NCBI GenBank assembly: GCA_025149285.1
Contig: CP102274.1
Coordinates: 4,490,001-4,554,000 of the forward strand
Source of the DNA: Hungatella hathewayi
Lineage (GTDB): Bacteria > Bacillota > Clostridia > Lachnospirales > Lachnospiraceae
Length of the DNA: 64,000 nucleotides
Direction of reading: 5' to 3'
The stretch's first letter is position 1. Each line of letters starts with the position of its first letter. Below the pieces are notes generated by a model. That model saw only the letters and a program-made list of their open reading frames with translations. It searched no databases and was not told the origin of the DNA. Below are positions 32,555-40,903 of this stretch, piece by piece. A program made the position numbers and the translations under genes.

Positions 32555-33127
32555 ATGATCTTAAACATTACCGCTTATTTTATTATTCCCGTTTACACGT
32601 TTCTTTTTGCCTGGGGAACCGATTGGTTCACGCTGAATTTCTCCGTGCTGGGCAGCCTGGCCAACCGGAAGAACGCATTTCTCCTGTGGGGAATCATTGT
32701 GGGCACCTATTTTTACTATGTGTTAAGAAAAATTATTCATCATCTGCCGCGCAACCGGAAGGAAACCGTTACAAGCGTCAGCGCGCTGATTCTGCTGGCC
32801 TTCGCGGTCACCACGCCATATCTCCCCGAAAACAGACCTTTCCGGGCATTTCTTCACGTAATATTCGCCTTCAGCGCCTCCGTGCTGCTGCTGGGCTGCC
32901 TTTATCTGATTGTGTGGAAGCTCTACTGCATGAATCGGGACGGATACCGTTCCTACTTCATCTGTTTAAACGTCATCACCGTGCTGTCGGCCATGCTCTT
33001 ACTCCTGGCCGGAATCGTCAGCAGCGCACTGGAGATATTCTTTACCGTATCCTGTACCCTGATGCTGATCCGGCTGTACCGCCGCGTATCATCAGCCGGG
33101 GACACTTACTACAGCCTGAAGCATTAA
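32555..33127 (+). CDS. Hypothetical polytopic membrane protein
   Basis: 190 aa from ATG 32555, which follows GAGG at 6 bp. About six transmembrane helices: residues 1-20, 42-60, 75-92, 100-125, 137-155 and 158-175, with short loops. I do not recognise the family; the general look resembles DUF998-like proteins. A single gene with its own promoter, ending at a bidirectional terminator. No close functional neighbour. Confidence 0.75.
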   Translation: MILNITAYFIIPVYTFLFAWGTDWFTLNFSVLGSLANRKNAFLLWGIIVGTYFYYVLRKIIHHLPRNRKETVTSVSALILLAFAVTTPYLPENRPFRAFLHVIFAFSASVLLLGCLYLIVWKLYCMNRDGYRSYFICLNVITVLSAMLLLLAGIVSSALEIFFTVSCTLMLIRLYRRVSSAGDTYYSLKH

Positions 33128-33161
33128 ATCAGTATCTGTCCCGCTCACAGTCAAAAAATAA

Positions 33162-33218
33162 GGTGCTGTAAAAAGAACGTCAGCCACGGAAATCCGCGTC
33201 CATTCATTTTACAGCACC
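33162..33218. terminator. Bidirectional terminator
   Basis: Perfect 12-bp arms GGTGCTGTAAAA/TTTTACAGCACC with a 33-nt loop, between convergent genes; T-rich on the minus-strand side (TTATTTTTT). Confidence 0.8.
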
Positions 33219-33240
33219 CTGTCATGTTCTATGTATTGAA

Positions 33241-33711
33241 TTATAACTGTACCTTATACTGATCAGAACCTTCACCATTTACAACGTAGTAAGCAGCGCC
33301 CTCTTCCGGCTTCACATAGATCTCTATCGTCTCGATGGCAGCGCCCTTGTTCATGGACTCATAAGCCTTCTTCGCAGCCTCCAGAACATCCCTGGCAACG
33401 ATCTGTCTGCCGGCATACTCGATTACTACGGAAGATTTTACTTCCTTCTTCGCTGCAGGCTTCTTAGCAGCCGCTTTCTTCGGCGCAGCTTCCTTCTTCT
33501 CAGGAACGGCCTTCGGTTCCGCTTCCTTCTTAGCCGGAGCAGCCTTCTTTGGTGCAGCCGCTTTCTTTTCTGCCGCCGTTTTTGCTGCCGGAGCCTTCTT
33601 AGCCTCTGACGGAGTTGCCTTAACCGGTGTTTTCTCTGCTGTCTTTGTTTCAGCCGCTTTCGTCTCTGCCGCCTTCGTTGCTGCCTTAGTTTCACTCTTA
33701 GTATTCATCAT
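33241..33711 (-). CDS. Histone H1-like Lys/Ala-rich protein with small C-terminal domain (DUF6465-like)
   Basis: 156 aa from ATG 33711, after AGGAGGAG. Residues 1-92 are almost only Lys, Ala, Glu, Pro and Thr, in words such as AAPKKAA and AAEKKAA, resembling the tail of histone H1. The last 64 residues (SSVVIEYAGRQIVARDVLEAAKKAYESM...IEIYVKPEEGAAYYVVNGEG) form a compact alpha/beta domain I associate with DUF6465 of Lachnospiraceae. The basic tail suggests nucleic-acid binding, but the intermixed Glu lowers net charge, so this is only a possibility. A perfect consensus promoter suggests high expression. Confidence 0.8.
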   Translation of the reverse strand: MMNTKSETKAATKAAETKAAETKTAEKTPVKATPSEAKKAPAAKTAAEKKAAAPKKAAPAKKEAEPKAVPEKKEAAPKKAAAKKPAAKKEVKSSVVIEYAGRQIVARDVLEAAKKAYESMNKGAAIETIEIYVKPEEGAAYYVVNGEGSDQYKVQL

Positions 33712-33801
33712 AATTCTCCTCCTCAAACAGATTGATCTGTTTTTACTGTTGACGTGTATAAGTTCAGCCTGCCTTCTGATGTTTATATTTTAGCTGAGTG
33801 A

Positions 33802-33830
33802 ATTATAAAACGAAAATACCGTTTTGTCAA
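33802..33830 (-). promoter_or_regulatory. Perfect consensus sigma-A promoter
   Basis: TTGACA (33825-33830), 17 bp, TATAAT (33802-33807) on the minus strand, about 90 bp upstream of the Lys/Ala-rich protein gene. Confidence 0.88.
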
Positions 33831-33907
33831 CAAAATGACTCGCATTAACCCTGCTTTTTTACTTATTTATGCAGGATTTTAAAGGAAAATTACATAAATT
33901 TTGCATT

Positions 33908-34417
33908 TTATAAGTATTTCAAAATCTGTGAATAGGCTGCTCTCAATTCCTCATAACCAGTCCGGCAGTTGGCGGGACTGGTCGACGGAAGCCGGACAGA
34001 GGCGATCCCGGTCTGGGAAAAACAGTATCTGCCATACAGTTCATCCGCTTTCGTTCCTGTCGTAAAGACTGCCTTTATATCTGCCCTGGAAAAAATCACA
34101 TTCATGTCATTGGAAACCGGATTTTTAATGGAACTGTCATCTGCTCCGCAGATATCACACCCGGCCAGGACATCCCACACAGCGATATGATGGCGCAGCG
34201 CCAGGCTTTTCTTTTCCTCAATCGTTTCAGGAGCCGGCTCCCCCAACAGATCCGCCAGCACAGGCCAGAAACGGTTGCGGGGATGACCGTAGTAAAACCC
34301 CTGTTCCCTGGATTTGGGAGACGGCATGGTTCCCAGCATGAGAACTCTGGAGTTCTCATCAAATACCGGACAGAAGGTATGAACAACCGTCTCTTCCCTG
34401 TTTTTCTTCTGCATCAT
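33908..34417 (-). CDS. DNA-deoxyinosine glycosylase (uracil-DNA glycosylase superfamily)
   Basis: 169 aa from ATG 34417, overlapping the yedF stop as ATGA; a longer frame upstream is inside yedF. Motifs: VLMLGTMPSPKSREQGFYYGHPRNRFWPVL (catalytic-pocket region, residues about 22-50), HHIAVWDVLAGCDI and the C-terminal VRLPSTSPAN loop that inserts into DNA. The family removes deaminated adenine (hypoxanthine) and sometimes uracil. It probably depends on translational coupling to yedF since no clear ribosome binding site is present. Confidence 0.88.
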   Translation of the reverse strand: MMQKKNREETVVHTFCPVFDENSRVLMLGTMPSPKSREQGFYYGHPRNRFWPVLADLLGEPAPETIEEKKSLALRHHIAVWDVLAGCDICGADDSSIKNPVSNDMNVIFSRADIKAVFTTGTKADELYGRYCFSQTGIASVRLPSTSPANCRTGYEELRAAYSQILKYL

Positions 34418-35061
34418 GGCCGGATAATCGAGGCGGCCCCGGAAAGCTTCTCGGCAATATCGTACATATTGGTGACATTTCCCACTGCCAGCTTCCCGCT
34501 TAGGCCGTAATAATTTAAACATGTGCCGCAGGTAAGAATCTCCACTCCCTGCGCCTCCAGACTTCTTAAATCTTCCACAGACTGCGATCCTTCTGCCGAC
34601 AGCTTTGCGCCGCCGTTGTAGAGCAGAATCGTATCAGGAAGCACGTCCAGCTGGGTCTGGGCATAGAGAAATCCCTTCATCAGCTGCCTTCCCAGTTCAT
34701 CATCCCCGGTTCCCATGCAGTCGGAGGAAATCACCACCACCTGCCCCTTCCGTCTGGCATCCGGGATACAGGCTTCTGCTTCCGTTACTGCTTCCGCATC
34801 GGCAGGCTGTCTGCCGTCCCCCGGCAGCATTTCCCCGTTCCGCTCCGTGACGTCGTAGCTTACCCGGAATTCTTCCTCTGAAACCTTTTCTGATACCGGC
34901 TTCAGTCCAAAATAACCGCCCAGTTTCATTAAGTTCTGTACCGCAATCTCATTGTCCACCAGAACTTCAACCGTTCCCTCCGTCATCTCCTTTAATACCG
35001 CTTTTGCCTTTATTACAGGCTGGGGGCACGGAAGGCCCTTTGCATCAATAATTTTCTTCAT
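34414..35061 (-). CDS. yedF: YedF-like sulfurtransferase/selenium-metabolism protein
   Basis: 215 aa from ATG 35061, after AAGGAG. The N-terminal 75 residues are a TusA/SirA domain with the CPxP motif (DAKGLPCPQPVIKAK, Cys at about residue 10). Residues about 105-215 form a DsrE-like domain (QVVVISSDCMGTGDDELG, TCGTCLNYYGL) with further cysteines. Members co-occur with selenium use in Clostridia, yet no selD, selA or selB gene is in this window. Overlaps the glycosylase gene by 4 bp. Confidence 0.88.
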   Translation of the reverse strand: MKKIIDAKGLPCPQPVIKAKAVLKEMTEGTVEVLVDNEIAVQNLMKLGGYFGLKPVSEKVSEEEFRVSYDVTERNGEMLPGDGRQPADAEAVTEAEACIPDARRKGQVVVISSDCMGTGDDELGRQLMKGFLYAQTQLDVLPDTILLYNGGAKLSAEGSQSVEDLRSLEAQGVEILTCGTCLNYYGLSGKLAVGNVTNMYDIAEKLSGAASIIRP

Positions 35062-35130
35062 CCTCTTCTCCTTTCCGGCATCACCGTTTATTCCCGCAGG
35101 CAGGCCGCCATACGCACACAGTCCGCCTCT

Positions 35131-35165
35131 TAAAAAGAAGAGGCTATCATCCTTAGACAATAGCC
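35131..35165 (-). terminator. Terminator of the DUF1292 gene
   Basis: GGCTAT/ATAGCC stem with a 12-nt loop, followed on the minus strand by TCTTCTTTTT. Confidence 0.75.
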
Positions 35166-35182
35166 CCGCCTTCCTATTCGCT

Positions 35183-35518
35183 TTATTCCGTCTCGTCTTC
35201 GCCTACCAGTTCATCGTATTCTGCATCATCCAGCAATTCGTCAAACGCATCCGCTACGATCTCATATTCGTCATCATCTTCAATATTCTCCAGATTCGGC
35301 TGTCCATCCTCTGACTCGGAATAACGGTATAAGTAAACCTCTCCCTCTTCCGCCTCAGCACCTTCCATCGGAAGCAGAGCAATGTAATCGCGTTCGCCGG
35401 CCGTAAAGATGGTAAGAACCACACACTCGATTTCTGAACCATCGTCCAGAGTCAGTGTAACGGTCATCTCCTCCTGCTCTTCCATGTTCTCCTGGTCTAA
35501 ATTCGGATCCTGTGCCAT
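35183..35518 (-). CDS. DUF1292 family protein
   Basis: 111 aa from ATG 35518 after AGAGAGG. Acidic throughout. The core VTLTLDDGSEIECVVLTIFTAGERDYIALLP and VYLYRYSE is the DUF1292 pattern shared with B. subtilis YrzB-like proteins; an extra acidic tail of about 30 residues follows. The molecular role of the family is not known. In many Firmicutes these genes sit by yrrK/mreB loci, but not here; it stands alone with its own promoter and terminator. Confidence 0.9.
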   Translation of the reverse strand: MAQDPNLDQENMEEQEEMTVTLTLDDGSEIECVVLTIFTAGERDYIALLPMEGAEAEEGEVYLYRYSESEDGQPNLENIEDDDEYEIVADAFDELLDDAEYDELVGEDETE

Positions 35519-35582
35519 GTCGATACCTCTCTTTTTGTAATGTTCTTTTTCTATTATTTTGACGACTGCCTCGTCTCTTTCC

Positions 35583-35611
35583 ACTCTATCAGACTATGCA
35601 GTAAAAATCAA
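35583..35611 (-). promoter_or_regulatory. Promoter of the DUF1292 gene
   Basis: TTGATT (35606-35611), 17 bp, TAGAGT (35583-35588) on the minus strand. Confidence 0.55.
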
Positions 35612-35665
35612 GGGATTTCTGTCTGATACGGAATAAACTTCTAACAGCTGCTGCCGTTCAGGCTG

Positions 35666-36190
35666 TTAATATTCGATTCCCTCCCGCGCAGAAATCCCCT
35701 GATCGTAAGGATGCTTCACCTTTCGGATCTCCGACACGTAATCCGCCAGTGAAATCAGTTCCTCAGACGGCTCCCGTCCTGTCATAACAACCTCCAGTCC
35801 AGAGGGGCGTCCTGTGATAAACGCTCTGACAGTCTCTTCCTGTACCAGGCCGCAATTCATGACCGCCATGATCTCATCGAGAACCAGCATATGGTAACCG
35901 CCTTTTGCTGCCTTCTTCAGTGTCCTGTCTAGCAGCGCTGTATAATACACAGCCGCTTCCTTCTTCTGTTCCTCCGTCATACGGAAGGTAAATCCGAAGC
36001 TTTTTTCACACGGTGTAACCGTAATCCCCGGTATCAGCCCCAGTGCCGCCACCTCACCAGAATGGTCAGTCTTCAAAAATCGGGTAATCAGAACCTTTCT
36101 CCCGCATCCGGCCGCGCGGACAGCCAGTCCCACGGCTGCCGTCGTCTTTCCCTTTCCGTCTCCGCAATAGATGTGTACACATGAATCCAT
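35666..36190 (-). CDS. Cob(I)yrinic acid a,c-diamide adenosyltransferase (CobA/BtuR type)
   Basis: 174 aa. Walker A-like ATP site IYCGDGKGKTTAAVGLAVRA at residues 7-26 and the signature LVLDEIMAVMNCGLV near residue 100. It transfers the adenosyl group of ATP to reduced cobalt in corrinoids, making adenosylcobalamin for radical enzymes. No cobalamin riboswitch or other cob genes are visible here. It starts 22 bp downstream of the helicase stop and may be co-transcribed with it, an odd pairing that looks accidental. Confidence 0.93.
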   Translation of the reverse strand: MDSCVHIYCGDGKGKTTAAVGLAVRAAGCGRKVLITRFLKTDHSGEVAALGLIPGITVTPCEKSFGFTFRMTEEQKKEAAVYYTALLDRTLKKAAKGGYHMLVLDEIMAVMNCGLVQEETVRAFITGRPSGLEVVMTGREPSEELISLADYVSEIRKVKHPYDQGISAREGIEY

Positions 36191-36212
36191 GTTGTGCTCC
36201 TTTCGTTACAGT

Positions 36213-38057
36213 TTACTCCCGTCCCAGGTACTCCTTGACAAACCGGGACACCTCCTGCTTCTTACTGTACCGCTCGCTTACGTAATTGACATGGAGCCGC
36301 TCCTTCGCCCTCGTCATAGCGACGTAAAACATGCGCCGCTCCTCTTCCATATCCGCGTCCAGAACCGCCTTGTGGTGCGGTGTGACGCCTTCATTGGCAT
36401 CGAGAATATACACAATCCGGTACTCCAGCCCTTTCGAGCTGTGCATTGTCATCAGAGAAACGCCCTCCGTCCGCTTCTCCCTGGAACGTGCCTGAAGCTT
36501 CAGTTCCCTGGCGTACTCCTCCATATGGGCAAACCACGCTTCCACCGTCTTGAATCCCGCAGCGCTCTCCGCCAGCTGGTCCAGGACCTCAAACAGTTCC
36601 TCCGGTTTCATACGGCGGTACTCCGCATACTCTCTGATGTAATCGTCATACCCTACCGCCTTGCGTATATAATTCACCGCAGCGGCAGGCGCCAGCTGCC
36701 TTAAGAATTTCAAATCGTACTCCAGCTGCTCGATCCGTTCCACCATCCAGCCTTTATCCTGGTAAAACGATTTAACCGCCTCCCAGTTCACGACCGGAAG
36801 TTCCAGTGCATCCCGGCTGATGTACCGGTTTGGACGGTTGATCACCGAGAGAATACAGGAACGGCTCAAATCTCCGGCGGCAGCATTTAAATAGGCGATC
36901 AGATTTTTCGCAATCCAGTGATCGTACAGATTCGGCACGGCATCCTTCATGCAGAAGGGAATATTGTACTCCATCAGCTTCTCGATCAGCAGACGCGGCC
37001 CCAAGTTGGTCCGATAGAGGACTGCAATATCAGACCAGGCGTATCCCGCCGCCGCGTAATCGGCAATTTCATGGACAATCTCCAGGGTCTCCTCCTGGGG
37101 ATCCTTCCAGACTCTCGTAACCACAGGCTTTCCCCTGCCCTGCTTTGTGATGATCTCCTTTGGAAAGCGCGTCTTATTGTGGGCAATCAGCCTGCCCGCC
37201 GTATCCACGATGTCCTTTGTGCTGCGGAAATTGATATTGAGCAGGACACGCTCAGCATTGGGGTAGTCCTTCTCAAAGCCCAGCATAATCTCCGGCTTCG
37301 CGCCGCGGAACCGGTAGATGGACTGATCATCATCTCCCACAATAAACAGATTATTCTCAGGTGCCGCCAGCATCCGCACAATCTCATACTGAACCCGGTT
37401 AATATCCTGAAACTCATCCACCAGTATGTACTGATATTTCCTCTGCCATGCGCTTAAGATATCCTTCCGTTCCTGAAACAGCTGGTAGCACATAACCAGC
37501 ATATCGTCAAAATCGATTAAATTTGCTCTCCTGAGCCGCTCCTCATAGCCTGAGTAAAGCTTCTTGAATACCTCTTCCGAACAATTCTTCGCATAGTAGT
37601 GATTTAAATGGATCATCTCTCCTTTTACGGAGCTGATCTCAGATAAAACAGCGCTTACAAACTCCGCCTCATCTTCCACCTCGACACGGTTTGTCTCCAT
37701 AAGTTCCCGGATATACTGCATCCGCTGTTCATCACGCACAATATTGCGCGCGTCATATCTGTATGCAAATTTTAGGATTCGGAAAAAAATGGCATGAAAT
37801 GTGCCGAAACTGACAGATGACGGGGTCCCGCCGCACAGACTCTCATATCGCTCTTTCATCTCCGTGGCCGCCGCCTTCGTAAAGGTGATGACCAGGATAC
37901 CGGACGGATTCACGCTGCATTCCTCCGTCAAATATTTAATCCGGTGGGTTATGGTAAATGTCTTACCCGAACCCGGACCGGCCAGCACCAGCATGGGCCC
38001 CTTATCGTGAGTCACTGCGGCCTTCTGCGCGCCTTCAAACAGTACTTCTGAACTCAT
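36213..38057 (-). CDS. UvrD/PcrA-like superfamily 1 DNA helicase
   Basis: 614 aa from ATG 38057, after GAAGGG; the frame extends further upstream without a ribosome binding site. Motifs in order: Walker A LVLAGPGSGKTFTITHRIKY (near residue 25), ILVDEFQDINRVQYEIV (Walker B), GDDDQSIYRFRGAKPE, INFRST, LMTMHSSKGLEYRIVYI and FYVAMTRAKERLHV near the C-terminus. It unwinds DNA in 3'-5' direction in repair or replication restart. It is about 100 residues shorter than PcrA because it ends right after motif VI, without the C-terminal RNA-polymerase-binding domain. Confidence 0.93.
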   Translation of the reverse strand: MSSEVLFEGAQKAAVTHDKGPMLVLAGPGSGKTFTITHRIKYLTEECSVNPSGILVITFTKAAATEMKERYESLCGGTPSSVSFGTFHAIFFRILKFAYRYDARNIVRDEQRMQYIRELMETNRVEVEDEAEFVSAVLSEISSVKGEMIHLNHYYAKNCSEEVFKKLYSGYEERLRRANLIDFDDMLVMCYQLFQERKDILSAWQRKYQYILVDEFQDINRVQYEIVRMLAAPENNLFIVGDDDQSIYRFRGAKPEIMLGFEKDYPNAERVLLNINFRSTKDIVDTAGRLIAHNKTRFPKEIITKQGRGKPVVTRVWKDPQEETLEIVHEIADYAAAGYAWSDIAVLYRTNLGPRLLIEKLMEYNIPFCMKDAVPNLYDHWIAKNLIAYLNAAAGDLSRSCILSVINRPNRYISRDALELPVVNWEAVKSFYQDKGWMVERIEQLEYDLKFLRQLAPAAAVNYIRKAVGYDDYIREYAEYRRMKPEELFEVLDQLAESAAGFKTVEAWFAHMEEYARELKLQARSREKRTEGVSLMTMHSSKGLEYRIVYILDANEGVTPHHKAVLDADMEEERRMFYVAMTRAKERLHVNYVSERYSKKQEVSRFVKEYLGRE

Positions 38058-38088
38058 CCGGATTTCCCTTCTCTTTAAACACGCTCTG

Positions 38089-38122
38089 GAGCGTGTCCGA
38101 ACCATCCGTTCAGGCACGCTCC
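38089..38122 (-). other. Nested palindromes between gltX and the helicase gene
   Basis: GGAGCGTG and CACGCTCC form a hairpin with an 18-nt loop, and the left arm also pairs with an adjacent copy in ACACGCTCTGGAGCGTGT (38080-38097). T-run is short. Probably a gltX terminator with alternative folds. Confidence 0.5.
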
Positions 38123-38179
38123 AAAAAGCCATTCTCTTATCTTTTCTTATCTGTTACCCGTTTCCATTCGTTTCTGCTT

Positions 38180-39634
38180 TTACGAACGGCTTAACATCTC
38201 GATTCCGTTCCGAATCCTCGCAATGGATTCCTCCCTGCCGAGCACTTCCATAATCTCTGTAGCGCCTGCCGGCGTCATCTGCTTTCCGGAAACTGCGGTG
38301 CGGATGGGCCACATGACAAAGCCTGTTTTACAGCCCTTTTCCGCCACATACTTCGACAGCGCTTCGTATAATGCGTCGTTGCTGAAGTCATTCTGTGCTT
38401 CCAGAATCGGCAGAACCTCTGTGAGAACCGTCAGGGAGGTCTCCTTATTCGTCTTCATCTTCTTATGAACGTACATCTCCGGATCGTACTCCGGCAGCGT
38501 CTCAAAGAAGTCGATGTGATCTGCAATATCCGGGAATACTTCGATTCTCGTTTTCACCATGGCGGCGATCTTTCTTAAATCCAGATCTTTTCTGATCACT
38601 TCCCTGATATAGGGCTCTGCCATCTCGAAGAACCGGTCAAACTCCATGGCCTTCATATATTCGCTGTTCATCCATTTTAACTTCGTCATGTCGAACACGG
38701 CCGGGGACTTGCTGATGTTATGGTAATCAAATTCCTTTATCAGCTCCTCCAGAGAGAAAATCTCACGGTTGTCCACCGGAGACCAGCCCAGCAGCGCCAC
38801 ATAGTTGACAACCGCCTCGGAAATAAAGCCCTGCTCGATCAGATCCTCGTAAGAGGCATGGCCGCTCCGCTTGCTCAGCTTCTTATGCTCTTCGTTCGTA
38901 ATCAGCGGACAGTGCACATAAACCGGAACTTCCCAGCCAAACGCTTCGTAGAGACGGTTATACTTCGGTGAGGAAGACAGATATTCATTGCCGCGGACCA
39001 CATGGGTGATTCCCATCAAATGATCGTCTACCACATTGGCAAAATTATACGTCGGATAACCGTCCGATTTGATCAGCACCATATCATCCAGCTCGGAGTT
39101 GTCCACCGTAATGTCACCATAAATCTCATCATGGAATGTAGTGGTTCCCTCGGTCGGATTGTTCTGGCGGATGACGTAAGGCATACCGGCGGCTAAATTG
39201 GCTTCCACCTCTTCCCTGGATAAGGAGAGGCAGTGCTTGTCATAGGTCATGATCTCCTGGCCTTCCACCGTCTGCTTTAAGGAATCGAGGCGTTCCTGTG
39301 TACAGAAACAGTAATACGCTTCGCCCCTCTCCACCAGCAGCTTCGCATATTCCAGGTAAATACCGGAAGCCTGACGCTCGCTCTGAACGTAAGGGCCCAC
39401 GCCGCCATCCTTGTCCGGTCCTTCGTCATGAACCAGCCCGGTCTCCTCAAGCGTTCTATAGATAATCTCGACAGCACCTTCCACATACCGCTCCTGGTCC
39501 GTATCCTCGATACGGAGAAGGAACTCTCCGTCTTCATGCTTTGCAATTAAATATGCGTACAACGCGGTTCTTAAATTGCCGACATGCATGCGCCCCGTTG
39601 GGCTCGGTGCGTATCTCGTTCTTACTTTGCTCAT
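38180..39634 (-). CDS. gltX: Glutamyl-tRNA synthetase
   Basis: 484 aa from ATG 39634 (AGGAG upstream). Class I synthetase with the HIGH-type motif [19 protein letters not shown] at residues about 6-24 and the KMSKS-type motif as [15 protein letters not shown] near 245. It charges tRNA-Glu and supplies glutamyl-tRNA for tetrapyrrole synthesis. Length and order of segments are normal. In Firmicutes of this kind it is probably non-discriminating if a GatCAB system is present, which cannot be seen here. Own promoter. Confidence 0.97.
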   Translation of the reverse strand: MSKVRTRYAPSPTGRMHVGNLRTALYAYLIAKHEDGEFLLRIEDTDQERYVEGAVEIIYRTLEETGLVHDEGPDKDGGVGPYVQSERQASGIYLEYAKLLVERGEAYYCFCTQERLDSLKQTVEGQEIMTYDKHCLSLSREEVEANLAAGMPYVIRQNNPTEGTTTFHDEIYGDITVDNSELDDMVLIKSDGYPTYNFANVVDDHLMGITHVVRGNEYLSSSPKYNRLYEAFGWEVPVYVHCPLITNEEHKKLSKRSGHASYEDLIEQGFISEAVVNYVALLGWSPVDNREIFSLEELIKEFDYHNISKSPAVFDMTKLKWMNSEYMKAMEFDRFFEMAEPYIREVIRKDLDLRKIAAMVKTRIEVFPDIADHIDFFETLPEYDPEMYVHKKMKTNKETSLTVLTEVLPILEAQNDFSNDALYEALSKYVAEKGCKTGFVMWPIRTAVSGKQMTPAGATEIMEVLGREESIARIRNGIEMLSRS

Positions 39635-39671
39635 TTTGCACACTCCTAAATTATTATTTTACGCGTACCCT

Positions 39672-39700
39672 ATTATATAACGAAGTACTGGAAAAAACAA
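39672..39700 (-). promoter_or_regulatory. gltX promoter
   Basis: TTGTTT (39695-39700), 17 bp, TATAAT (39672-39677) on the minus strand, 38 bp before the ATG. No T-box leader fits in this space. Confidence 0.72.
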
Positions 39701-39744
39701 TCATTTCATCGAAATTTGGCAGGAAACCACGCCCTCTTCTCCGC

Positions 39745-40299
39745 TTACGGAATCGGCGGGAATACCGCGATAAATCCCAGAATAACCGCGGCTGCAAGGA
39801 TAATGATTGCCGCCGTACGACGGTCCTTTAAGATCAGCGGGTTGCCTCCGCCGCCTTCGCTGTCATCTTCAAAATCCCCGGTGTTTTCTCCAGTGTCGTC
39901 TCCGGCCGCTTCTTCCTCGCCTTCCAGAACTTCCACACCGCCGTTTTTCTTCCCGTCCTCCCATTCCTTCAGGCATTGCTGCGCGGCAGGAAAATCAGAG
40001 GAACGCACATAGATTTTCTCCCCGAATATAGAGTATCCCATATAAATCCTCATATATCCGCCGCTCTCCTCATCCTGGGAATACGATGGAATCCCCTGAT
40101 TCGCCAGGATTCCCTGCAGCAGCTCCGCTTCCAGGTGGTCGTTTACAGTCGTCAGTATTTCCACATCGACGCCCTCTGTTATTAACTCCTCTTCTCCCGC
40201 GCTTCGCTCCTCTTTAGGAATGAGCAGAGTCTTGCAGTCCGTACACACCTCGTTTCCATCCACAAACTCCGCACCGCATTCAGGACACTTCATTGTCAT
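39745..40299 (-). CDS. Zinc-ribbon/DUF2007-like protein with C-terminal membrane anchor
   Basis: 184 aa. N-terminal zinc ribbon CPEC...CTDC (residues 5-21). Residues about 45-115 match the DUF2007 'signal-transducing' fold (LTTVNDHLEAELLQGILANQGIPSYSQ, KIYVRSSDFPAAQQCLKEW). An acidic linker leads to one C-terminal transmembrane helix (AAIIILAAAVILGFIAVF). Ribosome binding site GGAGG. Function unknown; the topology suggests a cytoplasmic sensor tethered to the membrane. Divergent from the rrf2 gene. Confidence 0.82.
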   Translation of the reverse strand: MTMKCPECGAEFVDGNEVCTDCKTLLIPKEERSAGEEELITEGVDVEILTTVNDHLEAELLQGILANQGIPSYSQDEESGGYMRIYMGYSIFGEKIYVRSSDFPAAQQCLKEWEDGKKNGGVEVLEGEEEAAGDDTGENTGDFEDDSEGGGGNPLILKDRRTAAIIILAAAVILGFIAVFPPIP

Positions 40300-40390
40300 C
40301 GCACATACCTCCCTTTCCGGGCCGCTTTCGATAAACAGGCAGCCATTCTCTCCATCTATTATACCATAAAATCCCTGTGTATAAAAACTG

Positions 40391-40419
40391 TTTACATTTG
40401 TCTTTGCATCGTGTAAAAT
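40391..40419 (+). promoter_or_regulatory. Promoter of rrf2-tcdA
   Basis: TTTACA (40391-40396), 17 bp, TAAAAT (40414-40419). Just downstream, TCCTA and TAGGA half-sites flank the likely start of transcription and could serve as an Rrf2 operator. Confidence 0.7.
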
Positions 40420-40468
40420 ACTTTATATCCTACTAAACAGATAAGAATGATAGGAAGGGGAAAAGACC

Positions 40469-40903
40469 ATGAAAATTTCTACAAAGGGACGGTATGCCCT
40501 TCGTATGATGCTGGAATTCGCCCTGCATCCCGGTGAATGTACGAAAATCAACCAGGTAGCCGAACGCCAGCAGATATCAGACAAATATTTGGAACAGATT
40601 GTGACAATCTTAAGCCGCGCCGGCTATGTCAAAAGCATGAGAGGTGCGCAGGGCGGCTATTATCTGACGAAAGAACCTTCCGATTATACCGTTGGTATGA
40701 TCCTGCGTCTTACCGAAGGCAGTCTTGCCCCGGTAGCGTGTATGGAGGATGAATTAAACCAGTGTATCCGTTCCGGCCACTGTGCTACTCTGACGGTGTG
40801 GAAACAGCTGGATCAGGCGATTAACGGGGTTGTGGACAACATCACGCTGGCCGATCTGGTGGAAGAACAGAAGAAACTGGATGGTGACTGTCATGATTCA
40901 TGA
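40469..40903 (+). CDS. Rrf2-family transcriptional regulator, IscR-like with three cysteines
   Basis: 144 aa. N-terminal winged helix typical of Rrf2 (MKISTKGRYALRMMLEFALH, QISDKYLEQIVTILSRAGYVKSMRGAQGGYYL). Cys91, Cys99 and Cys105 lie in the loop that holds a [2Fe-2S] cluster in IscR, so iron-sulfur or redox sensing is likely; CymR-type members lack these. Ribosome binding site AGGAAGGGG. The next gene, tcdA, starts inside its 3' end, giving an 11-bp overlap. The usual iscS-iscU neighbours are not here. Confidence 0.9.
   Translation: MKISTKGRYALRMMLEFALHPGECTKINQVAERQQISDKYLEQIVTILSRAGYVKSMRGAQGGYYLTKEPSDYTVGMILRLTEGSLAPVACMEDELNQCIRSGHCATLTVWKQLDQAINGVVDNITLADLVEEQKKLDGDCHDS

Noticed and set aside
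33438-33695. An Arg/Lys-rich minus-strand frame that looks like a basic DNA-binding protein
   Set aside because: It is the shifted frame of the Lys/Ala-rich repeat tail; the repetitive codons create it automatically, and it lacks a start signal.
34414-35061. YedF as a sign of a selenocysteine operon
   Set aside because: No selA, selB, selD or selenocysteine tRNA is visible nearby, and no in-frame TGA needed to be read through in any gene here.
38058-38179. A CRISPR-like repeat from the repeated GAGCGTG words
   Set aside because: Only three short copies with overlapping pairing and no regular spacers; it fits a terminator with alternative folds.
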